NCBI GenBank assembly: GCA_034439915.1
Contig: JAWXBI010000185.1
Coordinates: forward strand, 1 to 18,111
Direction: 5' to 3'
DNA length: 18,111 bases
DNA from: JADJLQ01 sp034439915
GTDB taxonomy: Bacteria > Bacteroidota > Bacteroidia > Chitinophagales > Saprospiraceae
Below are positions 7,777 through 14,343 of this stretch, in pieces. Below the pieces are notes generated by a model. It searched no databases. It was not told the origin of the DNA and saw only the letters and a program-made list of their open reading frames with translations. Position 1 is the first letter of the stretch; each line of letters opens with the position of its first letter. The position numbers and the translations under genes are program-made.

Positions 7777-9297
7777 TTAGGCTTTTTTGAGGGCCTCTGT
7801 CAATAACTGTTTGGCTTTGTTGAGGTCACCGGAAATTTGAAATGCCTTTGCCAGGGGTAAAATAAAAAAATGATTGTCCGGATATTGTTTCAGCAAACCT
7901 TTAAAATAAATTATAGCTTCCCTGATTTGCTGAAGGGCCAGCAGGTTTTCCCCAATACGTTTCAGTGCATCATAATCGGGCCATGAAAGGTTTACGATAT
8001 AGTAGGTCTGATGGTCATCGTACAAGCGCTTTAATTCGGCCAAGGCTGTTTGGACCGAAAAATTTACCACCAGGGAATCCATAATCCCGGAGACCGGCAA
8101 CAAGTTTTGGTTTAATGATGTTTTCTTATTCAATATATCCTTCAGATAATTGGTGGAATTGATCTGGTAGCTTTTTTTCCCTGAAACCGGGTCCATTCTG
8201 GTATTGGAAAATATTCCTATCAATTGGCCATTCCTGTCCAATATAGGTGAGCCACTGGCCCCTCCCAAAAACACACTATCCGGCACCTCCAGTTCGACCA
8301 ATAATATATTTCCTTCCTGCTTTAACAACTTACCCCGGAGCCCGATGGTTTGATCAAACCGGTAAGGATTCCCCACTAAATAAACTTTTTCACCAGAGTT
8401 AATATTCGTTTCCCTGATTGATACCGGATGAATTCCGGGGGGCAAAGAGCTGACCTTAAAAACCAGCCAATCTCTCTGGAACACGCCATTTTGATAACCG
8501 TCCTGAATTTTCTCATCCGGGTCTTCATTCACCAGGGGACCTACCTCAAAATAGCTGTTCCTGTCATTTTTTGGGTACATGATCCAACGACCCAGCTTGT
8601 CGGCCAAGGATACTTTGTTGTCCAATTTCCTCCAGGCAGTAAACAAAGCATGTTTTACGGTCACGGCATAAATCTCTGATTCATGCCGGATTAAAAAAGA
8701 AGTTCCGACATAGGAAAGGCTGGTATCCTCCATTCGACTGCCGTCTTCAAAATTGAATTCATTGACCAGGGCGATGTGAGGCCATTGATCAAAGGTTTTA
8801 TGGATCCAAGGCTCTGCTTTTTGACCTAAAAGGGGGCTCCAGGCCAAGGTCAATCCTGTTACAACTAAGTTCTGCACGCCTGCAGTAGCAGATATTGTTT
8901 TTTCTTTGGGAAACAATTTGTTGTCAAGGCTCCAAATACCCGCACCCTTACAAAAAAAGACCCAGGCCAGCAGCAGCAATAAGAAGGAATCGCTCATAAG
9001 ATTTCTATCACCCATAATGAATGTGATGACAACCATTGTGATCATTACCGGAATGCTGGTCCACCGTACAAGAAATCCACATAAAAAGCTCAGCCCACCA
9101 GCCAGTTCGGCGAGTTTTCCAGTATAAGCCATGACTACCGGCATTGGAAATCGAAGATCCGTCAGCCATTGGACATAGCCTGACATCTTATCCGTGGATT
9201 GGATTTCCCAGCCCACGCGAAGGAGCAAGATTCCCGTTATTACCCTTATCAGGACAAGGCCAGCCGGAAAGGACCCGGTCGTAAACGAGTTTATCAT
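7777..9297 (-). CDS. DoxX - trypsin-like serine protease - TPR fusion protein
   Basis: A 506-residue protein in one uninterrupted frame with three parts. Residues 10 to about 130 form a DoxX-type four-helix membrane domain (LVLIRVITGILLLRVGWEI near the start, KLAELAGG at 61-68). A fifth hydrophobic stretch at about 138-158 leads into a chymotrypsin-fold region. There GTSFLIR (198-204) precedes AVTVKHALF with His216, FQRDWLVFKV carries Asp276, and GGASGSPILDRNGQLIGIF carries Ser348, giving a complete His-Asp-Ser triad in the normal order. The C-terminus (about 435-506) has two TPR-like helical pairs. It is probably a membrane-anchored protease with a protein-interaction tail. Which side of the membrane the protease faces depends on whether the fifth segment spans it. 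DoxX proteins are otherwise stand-alone, with poorly defined roles linked to redox or quinol chemistry. It is divergent, by 129 bp, from a membrane-bound regulator. Confidence 0.8.
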   Translation of the reverse strand: MINSFTTGSFPAGLVLIRVITGILLLRVGWEIQSTDKMSGYVQWLTDLRFPMPVVMAYTGKLAELAGGLSFLCGFLVRWTSIPVMITMVVITFIMGDRNLMSDSFLLLLLAWVFFCKGAGIWSLDNKLFPKEKTISATAGVQNLVVTGLTLAWSPLLGQKAEPWIHKTFDQWPHIALVNEFNFEDGSRMEDTSLSYVGTSFLIRHESEIYAVTVKHALFTAWRKLDNKVSLADKLGRWIMYPKNDRNSYFEVGPLVNEDPDEKIQDGYQNGVFQRDWLVFKVSSLPPGIHPVSIRETNINSGEKVYLVGNPYRFDQTIGLRGKLLKQEGNILLVELEVPDSVFLGGASGSPILDRNGQLIGIFSNTRMDPVSGKKSYQINSTNYLKDILNKKTSLNQNLLPVSGIMDSLVVNFSVQTALAELKRLYDDHQTYYIVNLSWPDYDALKRIGENLLALQQIREAIIYFKGLLKQYPDNHFFILPLAKAFQISGDLNKAKQLLTEALKKA

Positions 9298-9412
9298 AAC
9301 TGTATTTTTTTGATGGGGACAAGATTCCGCACCAGCGGGCTCCTATTGGTAAAGTGGATGTAAATTGATTGTAAAAAAGAGTAAAAATCCGGCTTCCTGC
9401 ACTCACCCGCCT

Positions 9413-9420
9413 TAGCTTTG
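9413..9420 (+). promoter_or_regulatory. -7 promoter box of the membrane regulator gene
   Basis: TAGCTTTG matches TAnnTTTG exactly and lies only 6 bp upstream of the ATG at 9427. Transcription would then start at or within a base or two of the start codon, implying a leaderless message. No clear -33 TTTG is present at the normal distance. Confidence 0.4.
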
Positions 9421-9426
9421 CATAAC

Positions 9427-10323
9427 ATGATACCAAAGTGGGTAATTTTTCCTGTGGCCCTTAGTCTGGTCACCTTCCTTCTGATTTCGTGGGCAGGTAG
9501 CCGGTATGCTGCCGAAGACATCGACCCCGATCAGGATGAGGTGAGGCTCCGGTTGATGGGCCATGAAATATTAAAGGCTATCGGAGATGACAGTTCCAGG
9601 ATCCTGCCTCTCCTGCAAATAGAGGGAACAGAATATATCCTTGGTTTCGAACGGGTTTTTTCATTCGTGCCGGATTCCATTATCCATGTTGTACGCAAAC
9701 ATTTGGAGGGAGCCTCTTTTTCGAGGGCTTATTTATTTCAGGTGATGGAATGCGAGACCAGCGATATAGTCTACAGCTTTGCCATCGATCCCGCAACCCA
9801 TCGGCAAGTCATTCCCTGTGAAGGAAGGGCTGCGCCTGAAGCCTGCTATAAAATGAGGGTGGTCTTTAAACATCCCGCTTCGGCTTTTAAATGGTATGGC
9901 TACCTGCTTTTCCCCTTGTTTATGAGTGCCGGTTATTTGTTAAAAAAGAGGACCACCAGCCGGGCCCCTTTTTCGGGTCCCAGGCCCGCTGACCAAAAGG
10001 ACTCTCCATCAAACCAAATCATTTTTTTGGGTCGGTTTTGTTTCAATCCAATGGATCGCACCTTGTTTATGGAGGATCGGGAGATTCCGCTTTCCGGTAA
10101 AGAATCAGAATTACTGGCTCAGTTTGCACAAGCTCCCAATCAACTGATCTCCCGCGACCAACTGATGAAAACCATCTGGGAGGACCAGGGCATTTTCGTC
10201 GGGCGCAGCCTGGATGTCTTTGTATCCCGCTTGAGAAAAAAACTGTCCCTTGATCATACGGTAAAACTAATAGGGGTGCACGGGAAAGGGTATAAATTAC
10301 AGATCACTGACGAACAGGCTTAA
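9427..10323 (+). CDS. Membrane-anchored OmpR/PhoB-type winged-helix regulator
   Basis: A 298-residue predicted one-component transcription factor. The N-terminal segment 5-23 is hydrophobic, and 24-155 form a domain probably outside the cytoplasm, with Cys109, Cys131 and Cys140. A second membrane segment spans about 156-173 (WYGYLLFPLFMSAGYLL), followed by a polar linker. A winged-helix DNA-binding domain occupies about 200-294: PLSGKESELLAQFAQAP with LISRDQLMKTIWED, the recognition helix GRSLDVFVSRLRKKL (259-273) and the wing GVHGKGYKL. There is no receiver domain, so it should sense directly, like ToxR or CadC but with the DNA-binding domain at the C-terminus. I chose ATG 9427 over the in-frame TTG at 9418. 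It is divergent from the DoxX-protease gene, which is the obvious candidate target. Its stop overlaps the stop of a minus-strand remnant. Confidence 0.85.
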   Translation: MIPKWVIFPVALSLVTFLLISWAGSRYAAEDIDPDQDEVRLRLMGHEILKAIGDDSSRILPLLQIEGTEYILGFERVFSFVPDSIIHVVRKHLEGASFSRAYLFQVMECETSDIVYSFAIDPATHRQVIPCEGRAAPEACYKMRVVFKHPASAFKWYGYLLFPLFMSAGYLLKKRTTSRAPFSGPRPADQKDSPSNQIIFLGRFCFNPMDRTLFMEDREIPLSGKESELLAQFAQAPNQLISRDQLMKTIWEDQGIFVGRSLDVFVSRLRKKLSLDHTVKLIGVHGKGYKLQITDEQA

Positions 10324-10552
10324 GCCAGCAAATTCTCCAATTTCATCTTCCACTTTTGCCAATCGGGCATTATTCTTGTTTGTAGGTCAATAAATTTTTG
10401 AGGGTGAACATGGTGAACCAAATGACATAATTCGTGAATGATTACCTAATCTATACATAAGCTTTTAGAATAATTTTTCCTTTAGCTGTCAATTTTAACC
10501 TTGGAATCTTCACGACGTAAAATTCGTCAGGTATACGAAACTGGCTTTTTCT
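10320..10552 (-). pseudogene. Remnant of a YgjP-like (M48-type) zinc metallopeptidase
   Basis: The minus frame ending at 10320-10322 reads CID*VIIHELCHLVHH and on through MPDWQKWKMKLENLLA. This is the typical C-terminal part of YgjP-like metallopeptidases, with the zinc-binding HELCH and the tail MPDWxKWKxxLE. A TAG (10446-10448) stands where the family has Tyr before the HExxH block. Upstream, a different frame (10454-10552) gives VKIPRLKLTAKGKIIL, resembling the family's segment before the zinc motif but lacking its usual WGSC. So there is a nonsense codon, at least one frameshift and small deletions, and the N-terminal half is missing. The stop codon overlaps that of the convergent regulator gene by two bases. 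This family often follows hsdR in type I restriction loci. Confidence 0.75.
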
Positions 10553-10661
10553 TTACACGACACCTATATCATGTAAACAAAACCTGATTTTCTTTACATG
10601 ATCATGAAGTCATGGGTAGAATTTTAAATATTTTACTCATGAAAAGGCTCTCATGGGTAAA
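10552..10661. repeat. Cluster of palindromes built on TTTAC-CATGA half-sites
   Basis: Six related half-sites alternate in orientation: TTTACACGA (10552-10560), ATCATGTAAA (10568-10577), TTTACATGAT (10593-10602), TCATGGGTAGA (10610-10620), TTTACTCATGA (10632-10642) and TCATGGGTAAA (10651-10661). The second and third are a perfect 10-bp inverted repeat; the last two match at 10 of 11 positions. The stretch lies between two gene remnants and has no coding signal. It could be an operator cluster left from the lost genes or a small palindromic repeat element. Confidence 0.6.
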
Positions 10662-10710
10662 TTTTTCTCTGTTTTTACCTTAAGATTATTTGCCTACATT
10701 CTGTAAAAGG

Positions 10711-10847
10711 TTAAATAAATCCATATTGATTGGCAGCAGCACCTTTCATTTCGGCTAAAGCACTGCGGGCAGATGCTGTTTTTTTTAGTACGGATTGGTC
10801 TCCAGGTCTAAAGGAAATGGGAGCGTTGGTATTTTATAATTGCTCAT
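10711..10847 (-). pseudogene. N-terminal remnant of a Fic family protein
   Basis: Starting at the ATG of 10845-10847 the minus strand reads MSNYKIPTLPFPLDLETN. A single missing base near 10791-10793 then moves the frame, giving VLKKTASARSALAEMKGAAA. Together these match the conserved start of a large family of Fic/DOC proteins (AMP-transferase type), in which LETKAVLKK leads into ARxALAELKG. The expected continuation (SILINTLSLQEAKDSSxIENI) and the catalytic HPFxxGNGR core are absent; the frame stops at 10711 after NQYGFI. This is therefore a start fragment with one frameshift and a large 3' deletion, and it cannot be functional. Fic genes of this type are frequent passengers of type I restriction loci. 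Confidence 0.75.
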
Positions 10848-11218
10848 TGGTCTGAACTATGATTTTTTTGATGGGTATGATTACTGTGATTTAAAATTCT
10901 TGTTTAGAAGTTGTTTAAAATTCAGGTAAGTCTCAACAAAATTGATAAACAATTCCAATCTCAAGATTAGGGTTCCGGAAAATTGATGGCCTGGGCAAAA
11001 ATACCATCTTCCAGTTTGTAATACCTGCCTGACCAGATGGGCAAGGGCTTTCAATTCCACGGAATTAACACTTTCATCCCTAAAATCTACCTTTCTTGTC
11101 TCTATCTACTCCTTATCTGGTACTCAATCTACGAAACGCCAATTGGACAGAATAAAATAGATGGTGGATATACCTATTAAACCCCATCGAATTTTGTAAA
11201 ATCACCTTAAAATAACTT
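10848..11218. other. Gene-free stretch, possibly further gene debris
   Basis: No intact gene is recognised in these 371 bases. On minus, 10881-11105 is open for 75 codons (it includes VELKALAHLVRQVL) without a supported start. An overlapping frame reads GRYYKLEDGIFAQAINF. Both look protein-like in part but neither matches a family I know. The position directly upstream of the Fic remnant on the same strand would fit decayed restriction-modification genes, but that is a guess. Confidence 0.35.
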
Positions 11219-11881
11219 CTACTTTAAATGCAACACCGCAAATGCCGAAGCGGCGTGGTAGCTATTCGTCAGGGAAACCCGATTTCCTGCCTCTATCCAG
11301 GCATAATGTCCGACTTTCATTACCCGCTTTTGCACTACCCTATTCTTTTTTATATTGATGTTTGCATCACCCAGGCTAACCAGGAGATACCCGGTTTTGG
11401 TTTCAGGTAATTGAATCGATTTAGCCGGATCCAGATTCAATTGATAGCCTGTAACCTGTATTTCATCAAATAATAATTTCAAAGCTGCATTTTTAATTAA
11501 CAGGGGGTGATACTGGGGCGTAGAGCCGGTGAGCTCCACATCCATGATATGCAACCAGGAAGTATCTGAATTCCATACCCGGTGTATTCTTGGGCTGGGT
11601 ATATTGTCATACCAGGCCTTGATCTCTTCGTAATTGACCGGGTTGATCGGCTGACCCAGGCTTTGATTGGTTGTTTTCGTTTTGCTGAGTGAGATGAATA
11701 CCGAAGGAGTATTATGTATATGATATTGCGTGGTATCGTTTGGAGCGAGGAAGACATCCAATACTCTCAAATATTCATTTTCAAATACATTGTGATGCCT
11801 CGGCTCATCCTTCACCGCTGGTTGTGCAGATCCGGTTAACCCCGTCCATATCAACAGGAAAATAATAATATACTTCTGCAT
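11219..11881 (-). CDS. Exported cupin-like protein of unknown function
   Basis: A 220-residue protein with a Sec-type signal peptide (about 1-19, cleavage expected after GSA). The mature part looks like a cupin. NEYLRVLDVFLAPNDTTQYHIHNTPSVFISLS (35-66) has the ExxRVLxVxLxPxxTTxxHxHxxPS pattern of cupin motif 1, with candidate metal ligands His58 and His60. The C-terminal half resembles a second beta-barrel repeat (KKNRVVQKRVMKVGHYAWIEAGN). The substrate is unknown. It is probably periplasmic or outer-membrane associated. The ATG at 11881 places the signal peptide correctly. The next minus-strand gene upstream starts at 12379 and ends 114 bp away, and the gap contains simple repeats, so they may be separate units. 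Confidence 0.7.
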   Translation of the reverse strand: MQKYIIIFLLIWTGLTGSAQPAVKDEPRHHNVFENEYLRVLDVFLAPNDTTQYHIHNTPSVFISLSKTKTTNQSLGQPINPVNYEEIKAWYDNIPSPRIHRVWNSDTSWLHIMDVELTGSTPQYHPLLIKNAALKLLFDEIQVTGYQLNLDPAKSIQLPETKTGYLLVSLGDANINIKKNRVVQKRVMKVGHYAWIEAGNRVSLTNSYHAASAFAVLHLK

Positions 11882-11936
11882 TAAACTTTAAATTAACTAA
11901 AACAAAATGATTCTCCCAAAGTCCAGCATCCAACTC

Positions 11937-11964
11937 AGGCTGATAGCTGAAGGCTGATAGCTGA
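11937..11964. repeat. Perfect tandem duplication, 14-bp unit
   Basis: The unit AGGCTGATAGCTGA occurs twice head to tail, followed by a CCTCC-rich pyrimidine tract up to about 11988. It lies in the 114-bp gap between two minus-strand genes. Slippage-type repeats of this kind are familiar intergenic filler in Bacteroidota; I infer no function. Confidence 0.8.
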
Positions 11965-11995
11965 TACCTCCTCCCTCCTCCCTCTTACCCCATCC

Positions 11996-12379
11996 CTATT
12001 TCTCCGCCCAATAATCAACCACCAATACCTTATCCAGATGCGGCCCCAATACCTTTCCAAATGCTTTATGATCCGGGTGAGGAAGATAAACCTCCCGGTC
12101 TTTTTCACTGGCGAAGGTCACAAAAAAACAATGGGTAAATCCCTGGTTTAGGTTTTCAGGACTATTGTTTTTACCCCATTCCAAGGATTTTATTTCCTTG
12201 ATTTTGGAAGGTAAAGTCCTGAATGCAGCTTCTACTTTTTGAATGTCTTCCCGGCTGCTGGCGTCTTTAAATTTGAATAAGACGACATGCCTCAACACTT
12301 TCTGGTCCATTTTACCTTGAGCAGTCAGGATTGGGTTCATGCTGACCAGTATAAGCAAAAATAAAATTATTCTTTTCAT
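11996..12379 (-). CDS. Exported Dabb (stress-responsive alpha/beta barrel) protein
   Basis: A 127-residue protein from the ATG at 12379. An upstream in-frame ATG at 12451 would add 24 residues in front of an evident signal peptide (MKRIILFLLILVSMNPILTAQG), so I reject it. The mature part is a Dabb domain: LRHVVLFKFKDASSREDIQKVE, then LPSKIKEIKSLEWGKNNSPE, GFTHCFFVTFASEKDREVYLPHPDH and a final VLVVDYW. This small dimeric alpha/beta-barrel fold was first described in stress-responsive plant proteins and is common in Bacteroidota exported proteins of unknown role. The signal peptide places it outside the cytoplasm. It is divergent from the PAS gene. Confidence 0.85.
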   Translation of the reverse strand: MKRIILFLLILVSMNPILTAQGKMDQKVLRHVVLFKFKDASSREDIQKVEAAFRTLPSKIKEIKSLEWGKNNSPENLNQGFTHCFFVTFASEKDREVYLPHPDHKAFGKVLGPHLDKVLVVDYWAEK

Positions 12380-12590
12380 GTTTTTTAAAGGACAAGGTAT
12401 TAAAAAATTTAAGTGTACAAGAAAAGACATAAAAACGATGTCCAAATCCATGAAGTATTGACCTAAATAATCAGAAAATTAAACTTTATAATTAGGGACT
12501 TGCTCCTGTATTCAAAACCCGCTTCTTCCATTTTGTGCTCTGTGCAAATTATATTACATTTAAAGTGCAATATTCAGCTAGATAACCCAC

Positions 12591-12992
12591 ATGGCCGCAT
12601 ACGAAATCGAAATTATATTAAATCGTCAACTGGCAGATTGCCTCTCCATACCAGTATTTATCACCGATACCCTGGGCAATTTAATTTTTTACAATGAACC
12701 GGCAGAAGATATCCTGGGCCAACGGTTTGAAGAGACCGGGGAAATGCCGGTAGAGGTATGGTCCAAGGTATTTAAGCCTATCGACGAACACGGCAACCCC
12801 TTGCCTCCGGAAGAATTGCCCCTGGTCAAAACGTTGAATAGCAGTTATCCGCATCACAAAACCTTTTGGATAGACGGGTTACAAGGCAAAAGTGAAAAAA
12901 TTTCCGTGACCTCCTATCCTATCATTGGCCGGGCCAATACGTTTTTAGGTGCCGTGGCCATATTCTGGAAAGCCGACCGGGATGAAAATTAA
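12591..12992 (+). CDS. Single-domain PAS protein
   Basis: A 133-residue protein consisting of little more than one PAS domain. After a short helix (YEIEIILNRQLADCLSIP) come PVFITDTLGNLIFYNEPAEDILG (21-43), the family's LPPEELPL block (75-82), and the final strands KISVTSYPII and FLGAVAIFW. There is no kinase, cyclase or DNA-binding output domain and no membrane segment, so it must act through a partner. The partner is probably the next gene, whose ATG lies inside this one (11-bp overlap, different frame). Closely similar PAS proteins occur in Actinobacteria and Chloroflexota in my recollection. The ligand or cofactor cannot be read from the sequence. Confidence 0.82.
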   Translation: MAAYEIEIILNRQLADCLSIPVFITDTLGNLIFYNEPAEDILGQRFEETGEMPVEVWSKVFKPIDEHGNPLPPEELPLVKTLNSSYPHHKTFWIDGLQGKSEKISVTSYPIIGRANTFLGAVAIFWKADRDEN

Positions 12993-13818
12993 GTGCTGGG
13001 GGGTAAGGGGATCAATTCCTACTTCTGGTAGTGATACTACCCGATATGGAGGAAGTACTTCTTGTCTGGTCATTTCAGAAAATGAACACTTGCTGGTATT
13101 GGATGGAGGGTCAGGGATGCAGCAATTAAATTTTGGATCCAATATAGCCTCTAATCGTATTGATATCTTACTTACCCATTTCCACCTCGACCATTTGCAG
13201 GGATTGGGTTTTTTTAAACCCCTATTTAACCCGGCAATGGAAGTGCATATCTGGGGCCCCACGAGTTCTACCCATAGTCTTCACTCCAGACTGAGTCGTT
13301 ATCTCTCTCCTCCTTTATTTCCCGTTTTAATCCGTGACCTGCCTTGCAAACTACATCTGCATGAAATAGAAAATTCTGATTTTAAAATCGGGGGATTTAA
13401 TATCACATCCCGTTATGTGATTCATCCCGGGCCGACGGTGGGATTTCGTATCCAGGGACAGGAATCGTCATTTACTTATATCCCGGATCACGAACCTGCC
13501 CTGGGGTGTGATGGAATGATACCCGAAAACAAGTGGATATCCGGGTTTGATCTCGCTTACAATACCGACCTATTATATCACGATGCACAATACACCCCGG
13601 AGGAATATAAAAACCGCATTGGATGGGGGCATTCGAGTATGTTAGATGCACTACAATTTGCAGCCAGTACCGGAGCTAAACATTTATTGATGGCTCATCA
13701 TGATCCCGGACATACAGACGATCAGTTGGATGAATTCTATCTGCAATTACGACATTCCGGGCCCTATCCATTTAATTTTGAAATGGCCAGGGAAGGGTTG
13801 GAATTTGAGATCCCTTAA
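12982..13818 (+). CDS. Metallo-beta-lactamase-fold hydrolase coupled to the PAS gene
   Basis: A 278-residue cytoplasmic MBL-fold enzyme of the PhnP/RNase Z-like group (phosphodiesterase-type hydrolases). I chose ATG 12982 because the protein then starts MKIKCWGVRGSIPTSG, the usual N-terminus of this group; the longer frame only reads through the upstream gene. Metal-site blocks are THFHLDH (65-71), VIHPGP with His148, YIPDHE with Asp169, YHDAQYTPEEY with Asp201, GWGHSS with His217 and LLMAHHDPGH with His239/His240. Family members cut cyclic or linear phosphodiesters; the substrate here is unknown. The 11-bp overlap with the PAS gene implies translational coupling and a joint task, for example PAS-controlled turnover of a signalling nucleotide. 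That is inference. Confidence 0.85.
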   Translation: MKIKCWGVRGSIPTSGSDTTRYGGSTSCLVISENEHLLVLDGGSGMQQLNFGSNIASNRIDILLTHFHLDHLQGLGFFKPLFNPAMEVHIWGPTSSTHSLHSRLSRYLSPPLFPVLIRDLPCKLHLHEIENSDFKIGGFNITSRYVIHPGPTVGFRIQGQESSFTYIPDHEPALGCDGMIPENKWISGFDLAYNTDLLYHDAQYTPEEYKNRIGWGHSSMLDALQFAASTGAKHLLMAHHDPGHTDDQLDEFYLQLRHSGPYPFNFEMAREGLEFEIP

Positions 13819-14079
13819 AAATTTAAAATCCGTCCTCGGATTGTTTCAACAGGCCAATTTCTTTTCGTCACACAGATTTATGGAAAAAACAGTCAGACAA
13901 CGGTCTATGCCTCACCAAACCCCTTCTACTTTGGAGTCCAGGATGACAACTATAAGGTGTGCACCTTGCCTGTGGCTGCTGCGGAAATCCTCAAAATAGG
14001 CGATCAATGGTATATCGTATCGACCATGCCGGATTATAAAGGAATCCAAATGGCTAAATTAAAATGGATCAATAAATAA
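13819..14079 (+). pseudogene. C-terminal remnant of a beta-propeller glycoside hydrolase (GH43/GH32-like)
   Basis: Directly after the MBL stop codon, and in the same frame, 86 codons are open up to a TAA at 14077-14079. They include TTVYASPNPFYFGVQDDNYK, VCTLPVAAAEILKIGDQWYI and MPDYKGIQMAKLKWINK. The pattern AxEIlkxGdqWYI...kGIqxAkLkW is the last blade of five-bladed beta-propeller hydrolases such as GH43 and GH32. There is no start codon until near the end and most of the enzyme (some 250 residues) is missing, so this is a truncated relic. The nearby sugar oxidoreductase and isomerase genes fit a former carbohydrate locus. The family-level call is moderately sure, the exact GH number is not. 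Confidence 0.6.
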
Positions 14080-14343
14080 GATCCTATCCGCAATAACTCC
14101 AGATACGATACAGGATGAATAAGCCTGTGCGTACGAAAATCCATCATAGCCATGTTAAATCATAGCTGGTCCTCCAGGCTAAGGAAGCGAAAATTCATAT
14201 TGCCTGGTTAAGCAAATACCGACCCAGGGAAGATTATAAAAGGAAACCCATTATTAGTCAGTGATTTTGTGGCGTTAGCTTTATAGAATAATCAACTACT
14301 ATAATGTCAACCAGGTCGGGGTGAAATAACATATATTCGGGCC

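Noticed and set aside
12380..12451. Upstream start extending the Dabb protein by 24 residues
   Set aside because: The extension would bury an evident signal peptide beginning at the ATG of 12379.
13700..13999. 99-codon plus-strand open frame after the MBL gene
   Set aside because: It runs in another frame over the MBL C-terminus and the hydrolase relic. The frame with recognisable propeller-hydrolase sequence is a different one.
14166..14264. 32-codon plus-strand open frame (includes AKIHIAWLSKYRPREDYKR) before the lipoprotein gene
   Set aside because: Protein-like in feel but it matches no family I know, has no start codon and is too short; it may be more debris in the same decay zone.
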